A stretch of DNA of 64,000 nt from assembly GCF_000298175.1 (NCBI RefSeq), contig NZ_BAGZ01000001.1, positions 62,001 through 126,000 of the forward strand. The letters are read 5' to 3'. The position numbers were made by a program, and so were the translations under genes. The notes below the pieces were generated by a model, which was given only the letters and a program-made list of their open reading frames with translations, had not been told where the DNA came from and did not search any database. This DNA is from Austwickia chelonae NBRC 105200 (lineage in GTDB: Bacteria > Actinomycetota > Actinomycetes > Actinomycetales > Dermatophilaceae). Positions 28,778-38,095 of the stretch are shown here, piece by piece; within the stretch, counting starts at the first letter, position 1; each line of letters opens with the position of its first letter.

Positions 28778-29290
28778 TCACAGGTCGGCTCCACCCAGAC
28801 CGCATTCCATGACGAGGAACGGGCCGCCCGACTCGAAACCTTCCGAGCTGTACAGGCGCCGTCCTTGTTCAGTGGCATACAGGTGGACACGCCCTGCGCC
28901 TTGGTGACCTGCCCATCGGGTGGCCGCGCGGAGCAGAGCACGCCCCAGGCCCTGTCCTCTGAACTCCGGGACGGTGCACATATCCGCGACATAGGCCACG
29001 CGTCCGGTGCTCCCCGGGATCGGCAGCCGCTGGTCGACGGCCACGGTCACACACCCCAGGAGAGCACCCGGCCGGTTCGGGTCGTCGACGACGAACGAGG
29101 CGAAACCGGGTCCGGCGAGCAGGTCCCGGTAGACCTGTGCGCACCGTCGGGGCCATTCCGGCTCGATATCGAGGTCCACGGGGAAGGGCCAGGCACGGAA
29201 GATCAACGTCTTGAGCCGGACGAACTCGTCGGCATCGGTCGCGAGCGCGCGACGTACCGGGAATTCCGTCGGTTTTGTCGGGCTCGGCAC
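28778..29290 (-). CDS. GNAT family N-acetyltransferase
   Basis: The 170-residue protein is a single GNAT domain: VAYVADMCTVPEFRGQGLGR holds the beta-4 strand and acetyl-CoA loop (RGQGLG), and ATEQGRRLYSSEGFES is the usual C-terminal helix with the small-molecule acetyltransferase look. The substrate is unknown. It is convergent with the YqfO-like gene (19-base gap) and divergent from the amylosucrase-like gene. Confidence 0.88.
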   Translation of the reverse strand: MPSPTKPTEFPVRRALATDADEFVRLKTLIFRAWPFPVDLDIEPEWPRRCAQVYRDLLAGPGFASFVVDDPNRPGALLGCVTVAVDQRLPIPGSTGRVAYVADMCTVPEFRGQGLGRALLRAATRWAGHQGAGRVHLYATEQGRRLYSSEGFESGGPFLVMECGLGGADL

Positions 29291-29424
29291 AGCGGCAGGA
29301 TAACGGTCCCGGAAGCGTGCCGGAGGCTTTCTGAGTGCCGAAGAATTTTTGGATGCGAAATGTTGGATCTCTTTGCGTCCGTGGCTGATCGGTTTTACCC
29401 GCTGTTGTCCGGCACTATGGATCC

Positions 29425-31317
29425 ATGTCCGCGCAGAGGCCTGACGACGACGCTCTCTACCAGGCTCGACGACGACGTTGGTGGCCCGATGTGGTCGCCG
29501 GACTGCGCGATGTCTACGGCGACCGGGCCGAAAGTGTCGCAGAGAGGTTGGCCGTCCTGGCTGCGGAGGCCCACGCCTCCCGGAGCGAGGAACTACGTCT
29601 CCTCGACTACGAGCGTCTGCTGCGCCCCGATCATGTCGCCCACCAGCGGATGGTCGGTTATGCCGCGTACACCGAGCGTTTTGCCGGCGACCTGCGCGGG
29701 GTCGCCGACCGCATCGGGTACCTCGAGGAACTGGGCGTGACCTATCTCCACCTGATGCCGCTCTTCCTGCCGCGGCGAGGGGAGCACGACGGCGGTTATG
29801 CCGTAGCCGACCATCGCACCGTCCGACCGGACCTGGGCACCGTGGACGATCTGCGCGCGCTCACCGACCGGTTGCGTCGTCATCGGATCGGGCTGGTGCT
29901 CGACCTCGTCCTGAACCATGTGGCCGACCAGCACGACTGGGCGATGCGAGCCAAGGCCGGCGAGGAGAAGTACCGTCGCTATTTCCATATCTTTCCCGAC
30001 CGGGAACTTCCCGACGCCTACGAGCAGGATCTGCCAGAGGTCTTCCCCGAGTTCTCCCCGGGGAATTTCACCTGGGACGAGCAGGTCGACGGGTGGGTGT
30101 GGACGACCTTCAACTCCTTCCAATGGGATGTGAACTGGGCGAATCCCGACGTCTTGTGCGAGTACGCCGATCTCGTCTTCTTCCTGGCCAATCTCGGGGT
30201 GGAGGTCCTGCGACTGGATGCTCTCGCCTTCCTGTGGAAACGGCAGGGCACCGACTGTCAGGGGCAACCCGAGGTGCATTCGATCACGCAGGTCTTGCGT
30301 GCTCTGGCCAGGATCGTCTGCCCTGCCGTGTCCTTCCAGGCCGAGGCGATCGTCAGCCCGGAGAAGCTCCCCGCCTACCTGGGACAGGGCCGGTGGACCG
30401 GCAAGGTCAGCAATCTGGCTTATCACAACAGCCTCATGGTGCAGATCTGGTCTGCGCTGGCCACGAAGGATGCACGTCTGGCGGCCCGGGCGCTCGCCGC
30501 GACGCCGCCGATGCCCGAAGGCGCGGTGTGGGTGACCTATCTACGTTGCCATGACGACATCGGCTGGGCCATCGACGACGCCGATGCCGTTCGAGTGGGT
30601 TGGCACGGTCCGACCCACCGGACTTTCCTGTCCGACTGGTTCTCCGGGGAGTTCCCCGGTTCGCGGGCAAGAGGGGTCGTCTTCCAGCATCATCCGCAGA
30701 GCGGGGATCGGAGGATCTGCGGGACAGCGGCCTCGTTGATCGGTTTGCAAGCGGCCGAGGAAGACGGTGACGTGCAAGCGGCCGTGCAGGATCTGGCGGC
30801 GCTGCGGTTGGCGCACGCCGTGATCTACGGGTGGGGCGGGGTGCCGGTCATCTGGAGTGGCGACGAGCTGGCGTTGCTCAACGACCCGCACTGGGCGCAG
30901 GAGGACGGTCACGACGGCGACCGGAGGTGGATTCACCGTCCTCGGGTGACCGGAGCGAAGATCGCCTATCGGCACGATCGCACCACGTCGGAGGGGATCG
31001 CCTTCACCGACCTGGCGGCTCTGGCCAGGGTCCGTCGCAGCCTCCCCCAGCTGCATGCCGGAGTGCCGGCGGCGGTGGACGAACTGTACGACCCCGGAGT
31101 GCTCCCGGTGCGTCGATCGCACCCGGTCGGCACCATGTTGCAGTTGTACAACGTGACTCCGGACTGGCGTTTCCATCCGGGTTCCCGGTTGTCCGCGCTC
31201 GGGTTGACCCGATGTGTGGATGCTCTCACCGGGCAGGAGGTGCGCCCGGGTTCGGACGGCCGGGTCTGGTTGCCGCCTTTCGCCGTGTGGTGGTTGGTCC
31301 CGCAGGGAGACACGTAG
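29425..31317 (+). CDS. Amylosucrase-like GH13 glycoside hydrolase
   Basis: GH13 subfamily 4 enzymes (amylosucrase and relatives) split sucrose and build or hydrolyse alpha-glucans. The 630-residue protein has the long N-terminal helical region of amylosucrases before the barrel, then YLHLMPLF, GLVLDLVLNHVADQH, the nucleophile Asp265 in VLRLDALAFLWK, the acid/base Glu307 in FQAEAIVSPEK and His376-Asp377 in RCHDDIGW. There is no signal peptide, so it acts in the cytosol. Whether it makes polymer, isomerises or simply hydrolyses sucrose cannot be told. The ATG at 29425 follows a divergent gap of 134 bases. Confidence 0.9.
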   Translation: MSAQRPDDDALYQARRRRWWPDVVAGLRDVYGDRAESVAERLAVLAAEAHASRSEELRLLDYERLLRPDHVAHQRMVGYAAYTERFAGDLRGVADRIGYLEELGVTYLHLMPLFLPRRGEHDGGYAVADHRTVRPDLGTVDDLRALTDRLRRHRIGLVLDLVLNHVADQHDWAMRAKAGEEKYRRYFHIFPDRELPDAYEQDLPEVFPEFSPGNFTWDEQVDGWVWTTFNSFQWDVNWANPDVLCEYADLVFFLANLGVEVLRLDALAFLWKRQGTDCQGQPEVHSITQVLRALARIVCPAVSFQAEAIVSPEKLPAYLGQGRWTGKVSNLAYHNSLMVQIWSALATKDARLAARALAATPPMPEGAVWVTYLRCHDDIGWAIDDADAVRVGWHGPTHRTFLSDWFSGEFPGSRARGVVFQHHPQSGDRRICGTAASLIGLQAAEEDGDVQAAVQDLAALRLAHAVIYGWGGVPVIWSGDELALLNDPHWAQEDGHDGDRRWIHRPRVTGAKIAYRHDRTTSEGIAFTDLAALARVRRSLPQLHAGVPAAVDELYDPGVLPVRRSHPVGTMLQLYNVTPDWRFHPGSRLSALGLTRCVDALTGQEVRPGSDGRVWLPPFAVWWLVPQGDT

Positions 31318-31365
31318 GCGGAAGTTCCCGGCGCCGAGGAGTCCTGCACCAGTAGGTTGATCGTC

Positions 31366-33159
31366 ATGACCGGCGACATAACGACGAATACCACTGACGG
31401 ACGACGTGTTTCCTGGCCCCGACCGGTACCCACGGTCGGCGACCGCTCCAGCGCCCGGGAGCGCGCCGAGGATCTACGTGGGTGGGCCTTCTCCGAGGAC
31501 GAGATCGACGCTCTGGCCCGGGTCGTCATGGCGCGTAGGGACATCCGCCGGTTCCGCCCAGATCCGGTTCCCGATGCGCTGGTACGGGAGGTGCTTTCCT
31601 CGGGTCATCTGGGACCGTCGGTCGGTCACTGTCAGCCCTGGCGGTTCATCGTCGTGTCCGATCCGCACACCCGGGAACGGGCTGCAGCCATGGCGGACTC
31701 CTTACGTCTGCAGCAAGCGGCAGGTCTGCAGGCAGATCGGGGACAGCGGCTGCTCGATCTGAAACTGGAGGGCCTCCGGGAGGCACCGTTGGGCGTGGTG
31801 GTGGCCTGCGATCGCAGGGCTCCTGCCGAAGGGGTGCTGGGCAGGGCGTCCTTCCCCGATGCCGACCTGTGGAGCTGTGCCTGTGCCATCGAGAACATGT
31901 GGTTGACCGCTCGGGCGCACGGCCTGGGGATGGGCTGGGTGACGCTCTTCCGTCCCGAGGAGCTCGCCGATCTGCTCCATCTGCCCGAGGGCGTCCAGAC
32001 TCTGGGGTGGTTGTGCCTGGGGTGGCCTGACGAACGTCCCCCGGAGCCGGGTTTGCAACGGGCTGCGTGGAGTCGCCGTCTTCCTCTGGACGAGGTGGTC
32101 GTGTACGAACGGTGGCCTCAGGAGGACGGTCGACTCCCGCAGCCGCCGCTGCACTATCTGCACTCGCCCGACCAGTCCCGGGTCGTCTCGGCGACCGACG
32201 AGGCCGACGCCCTGTTGTCCCCGCCCGGGTCCTTGGGGGTCCTGGACCGCGCGCTGGACCGATTGGTCGCGGCCGGCGCAGGTCGGGCTGAAGGAGGCAC
32301 CTTGGTCCTGGTCGGGGCTGATCATCCGGTGGCCGATCTGGGGGTCTCGGCCTATGCTCCGTCGGTCACCCGGGATGTGATGTCCGCTGCTGTAGCCGGA
32401 GAGTCGATGGGGGTGGTCGCGGCGGCCGGGGCCGGCCTCGAGGTGATCGTCGTCGACGCGGGGGTCCGGGGTGGGCCGGTAGCCGGGGCCAGGGATCTGC
32501 GGCCGGTCGATGGTGCACGAGGCGGGGACCTGATGCACGAGGACCCGTTATCCCGTGCCCAGGTCGAGTCGTTGATCTCGGCTGGACGCGTGCTGGGTGC
32601 CGAGGCCGCCGGCGCCGGATTGGTGGTCCTGGGCGAGGTCGGGGTCGGTAATACGACGGTCGCTGCGGCGCTGAGCTGTGCCGTGACCGGGCTGAAGGCC
32701 CAGGAGGCCGTCGGCCTGGGCGCCGGGTCGGACGCGGCGATCATGGCCCGCAAGGTCGAGGTCGTCTCGGCGGCTCTGTCCCGGATGGCGCAGCATGACC
32801 GGCTCGGCCGCGACGCGGACCCGGTCGATCTGCTCGCCGGGGTCGGCGGAGCGGAGTTCGCCGTGTTGACCGGGGTGGTCCTCGGCGCAGCCGGAGCCGG
32901 CACCGGTGTCGTACTGGACGGCCTGGCCACCTGCGTTCCCGCGTTGCTGGCCAGGCAGATGGAACCTGCGGTGCACGCCTACCTGGTGGCGGGACAGCAG
33001 AGCCGCGAACGCGCCCACGGCGTGGTCCTGCGTGAGCTGGGCGCGGAGCCTCTGCTGAGTCTGCGTCTGCGGGCCGGGGAAGGAATCGGTGCGTCCATGG
33101 CGGCCTCCTTGCTGGCGCAGGGATTGCGGCTGCGTCGAGTCGCCGGGCGCACGTCCTGA
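31366..33159 (+). CDS. bluB-cobT: BluB-CobT fusion: dimethylbenzimidazole synthase and its phosphoribosyltransferase
   Basis: Residues 1 to about 250 are BluB, an oxygen-using flavin-destroying enzyme that makes 5,6-dimethylbenzimidazole (DMB): RRDIRRFRPDPVPDALV and GPSVGHCQPWRFIVV. Residues about 265-597 are CobT, which joins DMB to the ribose phosphate of nicotinate mononucleotide: LGEVGVGNTTVAAAL and the catalytic Glu572 in RAGEGIGAS. Together they supply the lower ligand of vitamin B12. Such a fusion is known in Propionibacterium freudenreichii (BluB/CobT2). The ATG at 31366 was preferred to a TTG at 31357. It follows the amylosucrase gene by 48 bases; no B12 riboswitch is visible upstream and no other cobalamin gene lies in the window. 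Confidence 0.93.
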   Translation: MTGDITTNTTDGRRVSWPRPVPTVGDRSSARERAEDLRGWAFSEDEIDALARVVMARRDIRRFRPDPVPDALVREVLSSGHLGPSVGHCQPWRFIVVSDPHTRERAAAMADSLRLQQAAGLQADRGQRLLDLKLEGLREAPLGVVVACDRRAPAEGVLGRASFPDADLWSCACAIENMWLTARAHGLGMGWVTLFRPEELADLLHLPEGVQTLGWLCLGWPDERPPEPGLQRAAWSRRLPLDEVVVYERWPQEDGRLPQPPLHYLHSPDQSRVVSATDEADALLSPPGSLGVLDRALDRLVAAGAGRAEGGTLVLVGADHPVADLGVSAYAPSVTRDVMSAAVAGESMGVVAAAGAGLEVIVVDAGVRGGPVAGARDLRPVDGARGGDLMHEDPLSRAQVESLISAGRVLGAEAAGAGLVVLGEVGVGNTTVAAALSCAVTGLKAQEAVGLGAGSDAAIMARKVEVVSAALSRMAQHDRLGRDADPVDLLAGVGGAEFAVLTGVVLGAAGAGTGVVLDGLATCVPALLARQMEPAVHAYLVAGQQSRERAHGVVLRELGAEPLLSLRLRAGEGIGASMAASLLAQGLRLRRVAGRTS

Positions 33160-33183
33160 CATCCGGCGTGTTCCCGGCCGGGC

Positions 33184-34122
33184 TCAGGGAGTTCTGGGCG
33201 GTCCGGCCGGGAGCAAGGTCAGGGCGTATCCCGTGCGGTGTTCCTCGCCCGGCGTCAGACGGAGGAGGCGGTGGCCGGTCTGCATGGCGTTCGCGGTGCA
33301 GGTCATCGGTTCGGCGGCCAGGCCTCTCCGGGAGCGCCCGCCCGGCATGCCGTCCCCGGTGCAGACCTGCCAGCAGCGCACTCCATCGCGGGCGGAGCAC
33401 ACGGCTTGGCTTCCGTCCGGCCGGATGAGCCGGACAGAGGAGTCCTCGCTGGTGAGGTCGACGAAACCGTCATCGATGACGGTCGGACCCAGTCTGCGGG
33501 GGCGACGGAAGTCGAGATGTGCCGGGATCTGCGTCTCGCGGACAGGCAGCAGACGGTCGTCCGTCTCGACCCAGGTGTCTGCGTCGATCTGCAGCCCGCA
33601 CTCGTCGATCGAGGCATCGCCCGGTGAGAGCCAGGGGTGGAAGCCGACCCCGTAGGGTGCCGTGCGTTCACCCTGGTTCCGAGTACGCAGGCGGACTTCC
33701 AGGCCGTGTTCGTCCAGTCGGTAATCGATGCGACTGCTGAGCAGGAAGGGGTATCCCTGACGTGGGACCAGGTCCACTTGCAGGCTTACCGCATCGGACC
33801 GGATGTCGACGGCCTGCCAGCGGGTGTGCAGGACCAGCCCGTGGTTGGCGTTGTCTCGTTCCGGTTCGGTCAGTGGCAGCCGGTAGCTGGCCCCGTCGAA
33901 GTCGTAGCTGCCGTTGCCCAGCCGGTTGGGCCAGGGCAGGAGGACTGCGCCGTGGACGGCCGGTGGGAGTTCGTGTCGGCCGAAGGGCATGATCACGTCG
34001 TCGCCGTCGACCTGGTAACGGCGCAGGGCTGCACCGACTTCGGTGACGACGGCGCGTTGTCGGCCTCGTCGGATCCGGAACTGGCGGCCGGTGGGTGCGG
34101 CGCCAACGGAGCGGGCAGTCAT
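33184..34122 (-). CDS. galM: Aldose 1-epimerase (mutarotase)
   Basis: GalM interconverts the alpha and beta forms of galactose and glucose. The 312-residue protein has LLPWPNRLGNGSYDFDGASY, DNANHGLVL (the catalytic His region), APYGVGFHPWLSPG and AEPMTCTANAM, all marks of the aldose 1-epimerase fold. Its ATG overlaps the galK stop by four bases, so the pair is translated together. It supplies the alpha-galactose that GalK needs. Confidence 0.92.
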   Translation of the reverse strand: MTARSVGAAPTGRQFRIRRGRQRAVVTEVGAALRRYQVDGDDVIMPFGRHELPPAVHGAVLLPWPNRLGNGSYDFDGASYRLPLTEPERDNANHGLVLHTRWQAVDIRSDAVSLQVDLVPRQGYPFLLSSRIDYRLDEHGLEVRLRTRNQGERTAPYGVGFHPWLSPGDASIDECGLQIDADTWVETDDRLLPVRETQIPAHLDFRRPRRLGPTVIDDGFVDLTSEDSSVRLIRPDGSQAVCSARDGVRCWQVCTGDGMPGGRSRRGLAAEPMTCTANAMQTGHRLLRLTPGEEHRTGYALTLLPAGPPRTP

Positions 34123-35309
34123 GCGATCCGGGTGGCGGCGTCTGCGGCCAGGACACGGTGGAACCGTGGTTCGGGAAGGCCTCGGGAGCGGGTGGCGTCC
34201 TGGATCGCGGTGGCGATGTCCTCGACGGCGTGCTCTTCGGCCAGGACGATCGCGCTCCCGCCGAATCCCCCGCCGGTCATGCGTGCGCCGAGCGCGCCGG
34301 CCTGTTGCGCGGTGTCGACCACTACGTCGAGTTCACGGCAACTCACCTCGTAGTCCTCGCGCAACGATCGATGTGAGTCGTTCATCAGCTGACCGGCCTG
34401 CGCCCATTCCCTGGCGGTCAGATGGTCGACCGTCCGGCGGACCCGGTCGATCTCGGTGACGACGTGGGCGACCCGGCGGCGGGCCAGGTCGTCCGTCAGA
34501 CGTCGTACCGCTGCGGGTAGGTCGTCGACCTCGCGCAGGCTCGCCACGCCCAGCTGTCGGGCTGCGTTCTCGCACGTGCGGCGACGTTCGGCGTAGTGTC
34601 CGTCGACGAGAGCGTGTGGCGCCCGGGTGTCGACGACCAGCAGGGTGAGCCCTGCTCCTGCCAGATCGAAGGGGATGTGACGGGTTTCTCCGGAGCGGCA
34701 GTCCAGGAGGAGCGCGTGACCGGCTCGGGCCTGCAAGGACGCGGCCTGGTCCATTCCCCCGGTCGGGGCGCCGGCGATCTCGTTCTCCGCCTGAACGCAC
34801 AATGTCGCGAGTGCGGCCCGTTCTTCGTCGCTGTCGGCGCTCCGCCCGGCGGTCTCGGCGAGAGCCAGGACCATAGAGCAGGCGATGGCCGCCGAGGAAG
34901 AGAGCCCGGCCCCCACGGGGACACAGGAGACGGCTGCCACGTCGAAGCCGCCGATGTCGGTGCCGTCCTGGTTCAGCGCCCAGACCGGCCCCGAGCAGTA
35001 GGCCGGCCATCCGGTGATGGCACCGGGTCGGACGAGATCTGTCGTACCGGTCCAGATGCGGGTTCCGGGTAGGTCGGTGACCATCCGGATGACGTCGTCC
35101 GTGCGGGGTCTCAAAGCGACATAGGTGCGATGGGGCAGGGCGATCGGCAAGCAGAGTCCGCCGTTGTAATCGGTGTGTTCCCCGATGAGATTGACCCGTC
35201 CGGGGGCTGCCCAGGTCCCTGCAGGTTCGCTGTCGAAGTGTCCCCGGAACAGTTGGCGTGCCCGAGAGCATCCGACGGCGGCTTCCCAGGCGTTGCCTTC
35301 CCCGTTCAT
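34119..35309 (-). CDS. galK: Galactokinase
   Basis: GalK phosphorylates galactose at C1 in the Leloir pathway. The 396-residue protein has the family signature GRVNLIGEHTDYNGGLCLP (about 39-57), the ATP loop VPVGAGLSSSAAIA and the C-terminal MTGGGFGGSAIVL, characteristic of GHMP kinases. It is first of a two-gene galK-galM unit. No galT or galE is present in the window, so the rest of the pathway must lie elsewhere. Confidence 0.95.
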   Translation of the reverse strand: MNGEGNAWEAAVGCSRARQLFRGHFDSEPAGTWAAPGRVNLIGEHTDYNGGLCLPIALPHRTYVALRPRTDDVIRMVTDLPGTRIWTGTTDLVRPGAITGWPAYCSGPVWALNQDGTDIGGFDVAAVSCVPVGAGLSSSAAIACSMVLALAETAGRSADSDEERAALATLCVQAENEIAGAPTGGMDQAASLQARAGHALLLDCRSGETRHIPFDLAGAGLTLLVVDTRAPHALVDGHYAERRRTCENAARQLGVASLREVDDLPAAVRRLTDDLARRRVAHVVTEIDRVRRTVDHLTAREWAQAGQLMNDSHRSLREDYEVSCRELDVVVDTAQQAGALGARMTGGGFGGSAIVLAEEHAVEDIATAIQDATRSRGLPEPRFHRVLAADAATRIA

Positions 35310-35425
35310 CGATGCCTCTTCTCTCGACGGCTGGGCCGGGCGTCCGATGCACCTCGTCGCCGGCGGCGGCTCGCCCCTACCGTCTCAGGAGACTGGACGA
35401 TCGTCAATCAACCAGCAGCGACGGT

Positions 35426-36211
35426 TCACCCGAAGAACTGGGCCCAGACGTCCCCGCCGATCTTGAGGATGAACGCTGCCAGGACCGAGATGAGAACCAC
35501 TCTGACGAAACCATGTCCTCTGGCGACGGCCGTGCGCGCCCCGAGATACCCGCCGACGACATTGGCGACACCCATCGGGACCGCCACCTGCCAGAGCACT
35601 GCACCCTGGGGGACGAAGACGGCCAGCGCAGCGAGATTGGTGGCCAGATTGGCCAACTTGGCCAGAGCCGTGGCCTGGAGGAAGGCATATCCGAGGACGC
35701 CGGCCAGGAGGAAGACGAAGAAGGAACCGGTTCCTGGGCCGAGTGCGCCGTCCCAGGTCCCGACTGCGAGCCCGATCGCCCCTGCACCTGAGGCATGTCT
35801 CATTCCGCGATGCCGCAAGCTCTGCACCGTACCGAGCGATGGCTTCCACAGGGTGTAGGCCCCGACGAGCACCAGAACCGCCAGCACCAGCGGGGAGAAG
35901 GCCGACTTCGGGATCGACGAGGCCAGCAGAGCACCGGCCGTCGACCCGGTGAGCGCGCCTACGACCAGGGGGATCGCGGTGGCCGGGTCCGGACGAACCC
36001 TTCGGACGTAGGTGGCTGCGCTGGCGAGGGTTCCGCAGGCGGAGGCGAACTTGTTGGTGGCCAGCAGGTGGACGGGTGCCGCGTGTGGGAGGACGACCAT
36101 GAGCGCGGGGAGCTGGACGAGCCCGCCGCCACCGACCACTGCGTCGATCCAGCCGGCGAAGAAGGCGGCCGCGGTCAAGGTCAACAGCGCGGTCAGGGAG
36201 ATCTCGTCCAC
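35426..36211 (-). CDS. TauE/SafE family membrane exporter
   Basis: The 261-residue protein has about eight hydrophobic segments and the family start AAAFFAGWIDAVVGGGGLVQ with ATNKFASACGT, then the second-half repeat LGPGTGSFFVFLLAG. TauE/SafE proteins move sulfite, sulfoacetate or similar organosulfur anions; the substrate here is unknown. The frame opens upstream to an ATG at 36277, but a GTG at 36211 with AAGGTGA seven bases before it gives the usual length. It is divergent from the permease gene. Confidence 0.88.
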   Translation of the reverse strand: MDEISLTALLTLTAAAFFAGWIDAVVGGGGLVQLPALMVVLPHAAPVHLLATNKFASACGTLASAATYVRRVRPDPATAIPLVVGALTGSTAGALLASSIPKSAFSPLVLAVLVLVGAYTLWKPSLGTVQSLRHRGMRHASGAGAIGLAVGTWDGALGPGTGSFFVFLLAGVLGYAFLQATALAKLANLATNLAALAVFVPQGAVLWQVAVPMGVANVVGGYLGARTAVARGHGFVRVVLISVLAAFILKIGGDVWAQFFG

Positions 36212-36316
36212 GCCGGTCACCTTAACGGCACTGGCGGCGCTCGCCGTGCTGGTCATGACATGCCGGACATGGGACATTCCGGCATTATGGGTCTATCGGT
36301 GATACCCTTCGGCGCG

Positions 36317-36421
36317 GCGTTCCCAGGTGAGAACCGCCTCCTCAGGCACAGTGTTCTCGCAAGCACTTGTCAAGGCGGGAACGCTCGTCGCTGAGCCCAC
36401 GTCGGTGACAGTCCGTTCCCG
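36317..36421 (+). promoter_or_regulatory. Permease leader with mutually exclusive helices
   Basis: One strand segment (36375-36384) can pair with three others: 36317-36324 (8 bp), 36353-36360 (8 bp with one G-U) and 36414-36421 (8 bp). Only one can form at a time. This looks like an RNA switch or attenuator in the 5' leader of the permease gene; it matches no riboswitch class I know. The pairings are read by eye from the sequence. Confidence 0.4.
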
Positions 36422-36452
36422 TCTCCATGCGTGTTCGGGCAAAGGAGCCCCT

Positions 36453-36545
36453 GTGGAATCCAGCGCGCCCCAGACGCTGACTCGGCGGAAGCGGCCGTGC
36501 CGCGCACATCTGGAGGTGCACCATGACCGATACCGTCCGACCTGA
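36453..36545 (+). CDS. Possible 30-residue leader peptide overlapping the permease start
   Basis: A GTG at 36453 sits five bases after a strong AAAGGAG (36441-36447) and opens a 30-codon frame (VESSAPQTLTRRKRP...) that runs 23 bases past the permease ATG in another frame. Translation of it would place ribosomes across the permease start. It resembles no known protein and may be regulatory or chance. Confidence 0.4.
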   Translation: MESSAPQTLTRRKRPCRAHLEVHHDRYRPT

Positions 36546-37956
36546 TCAGAGCGCCAAGGTCCATCCTGTCGACGAGGTCCTCCCCGTCCCCAAGCTGGCG
36601 ATCTACGGGCTCCAACACGTTCTCGCGTTCTACGCCGGGGCTGTCATCGTCCCGATCCTGTTGGCCAGTGCGATCGGGTTGAACCAGCAACAGTTGATCC
36701 ATCTGATCGATGCCGATCTACTGACCTGCGGCATCGCATCCATCATCCAATCGGCCGGTTTCTGGAAGGTCGGTGTGCGTCTCCCGCTCGTCCAGGGAGT
36801 CACTTTCACCGCCGTCTCACCGATGATCGCGATCGGTCTCGCTGCCGGGGGCGGTGAACAAGGTCTCGTCACCATCTACGGCTCGGTGATCGTCGCCGGG
36901 CTGTTCACCTTCTTCATCGCGCCGTACTTCAGCAGGCTGATCCGGTTCTTCCCTCCGGTGGTCACCGGGTCGGTCATCCTCATCATCGGTATCGCCCTGC
37001 TCCCGGTAGCGGCTCTCGATGCCACCAACCGGGTGGGACCTTCGGGTGATGTCTCGGCGAAGGACCTGGGCTACGCGATCGGCACCCTGGCTCTGATCGT
37101 ACTCATCCAACGTTTCTTCAGGGGGTTCCTGGGGACGATCGCCGTGCTGATCGGGCTGGTCGCGGGAACACTGGTGGCCTATCTGCTGGGCGATGCCCGT
37201 TTCGACGCACTCGGGGAGTCGGCCTGGTTCGGGGTCACCACGCCCTTCCACTTCGGTTGGCCGGTCTTCTCGGCCGCCGCGATCATCTCCATGATCGTGG
37301 TCATGCTGATCACTGCGGTGGAGACGACCGGAGACGTCTTCGCGACCGGTGAGATCGTCGGTAAGGAGATCGAGTCGGAGGACATCGCCCGTGCACTACG
37401 GGCGGACGGTGCGGCAACCTTCCTCGGCGGCGTCCTGAACTCCTTCCCCTACACCTGCTTCGCAGAGAATGTAGGCCTCGTCCGGCTGACCCGGATCCAG
37501 AGCCGCTGGGTGGTCACCTCTGCCGGGGCGATCATGGTCCTGCTGGGGATGCTGCCCAAGGCCGGGGCCGTCGTGGCCGGGATCCCCGCGCCGGTTCTCG
37601 GCGGCGCAGCACTGGCCATGTTCGCCACGGTCGCGGTGGTGGGCATCCAGACCCTGTCGAGGGTCGATTTCACCAGTGACCGCAATATCGTGATCGTCGC
37701 GACGAGTATCGGTCTGGCCATGTTGGTCACCGCTCAACCGAATGTGAAGACCGCCGTCCCGGAGTGGGCACAGATCATCTTCGGCTCCGGGATCACCCTG
37801 GGCAGTCTGACTGCGATCCTGTTGAATCTGCTGTTCAACCACGTCGGACGGGTTCCTGAGGACACTGAGGGTTCTGACGAGGTCCGGACCAGCGCGACCG
37901 GCCTGGGCGAAGCCGATATCCGTCAGGCACCGACGAAGCCCAACGAATCTGCCTGA
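36523..37956 (+). CDS. Nucleobase:cation symporter-2 (xanthine/uracil-type permease)
   Basis: NCS2 permeases bring in purines or uracil with a proton or sodium ion. The 477-residue protein has about 14 membrane segments and the family blocks YGLQHVLAFYAGAVIVP, LPLVQGVTFTAVSPMIAIG, AVETTGDVFATGEIVGKEI and GVLNSFPYTCFAENVGLV. The two NCS2 motifs (VETTGD and NSFPYTCFAENVG) favour the xanthine/urate branch over the uracil branch; this is inference. The start ATG has TGGAGG eight bases before it. A 245-base leader with possible regulatory structure precedes it. Confidence 0.9.
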   Translation: MTDTVRPDQSAKVHPVDEVLPVPKLAIYGLQHVLAFYAGAVIVPILLASAIGLNQQQLIHLIDADLLTCGIASIIQSAGFWKVGVRLPLVQGVTFTAVSPMIAIGLAAGGGEQGLVTIYGSVIVAGLFTFFIAPYFSRLIRFFPPVVTGSVILIIGIALLPVAALDATNRVGPSGDVSAKDLGYAIGTLALIVLIQRFFRGFLGTIAVLIGLVAGTLVAYLLGDARFDALGESAWFGVTTPFHFGWPVFSAAAIISMIVVMLITAVETTGDVFATGEIVGKEIESEDIARALRADGAATFLGGVLNSFPYTCFAENVGLVRLTRIQSRWVVTSAGAIMVLLGMLPKAGAVVAGIPAPVLGGAALAMFATVAVVGIQTLSRVDFTSDRNIVIVATSIGLAMLVTAQPNVKTAVPEWAQIIFGSGITLGSLTAILLNLLFNHVGRVPEDTEGSDEVRTSATGLGEADIRQAPTKPNESA

Positions 37957-38004
37957 CCCTGAAAGAGGAACGCCGAGTCCACCGCCTTCTCGTGCCACAC
38001 GCAA

Positions 38005-38042
38005 GGGGTGGGATCCGCCCTTCTCGAAGCGAATCCCACCCC
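38005..38042. terminator. Hairpin between permease and proS
   Basis: A perfect 10-bp stem (38005-38014 with 38033-38042) with an 18-base loop lies between the convergent permease and proS stop codons, and could serve both. Confidence 0.72.
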
Positions 38043-38095
38043 CTGCGGTGCCGAACCGGGCCGGCCAGGTCTTCACCAGACCGGCCCGGTCACGA

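Noticed and set aside
31318-31365. B12 riboswitch before bluB-cobT
   Set aside because: The gap to the preceding stop is only 48 bases, too short for a cobalamin riboswitch.
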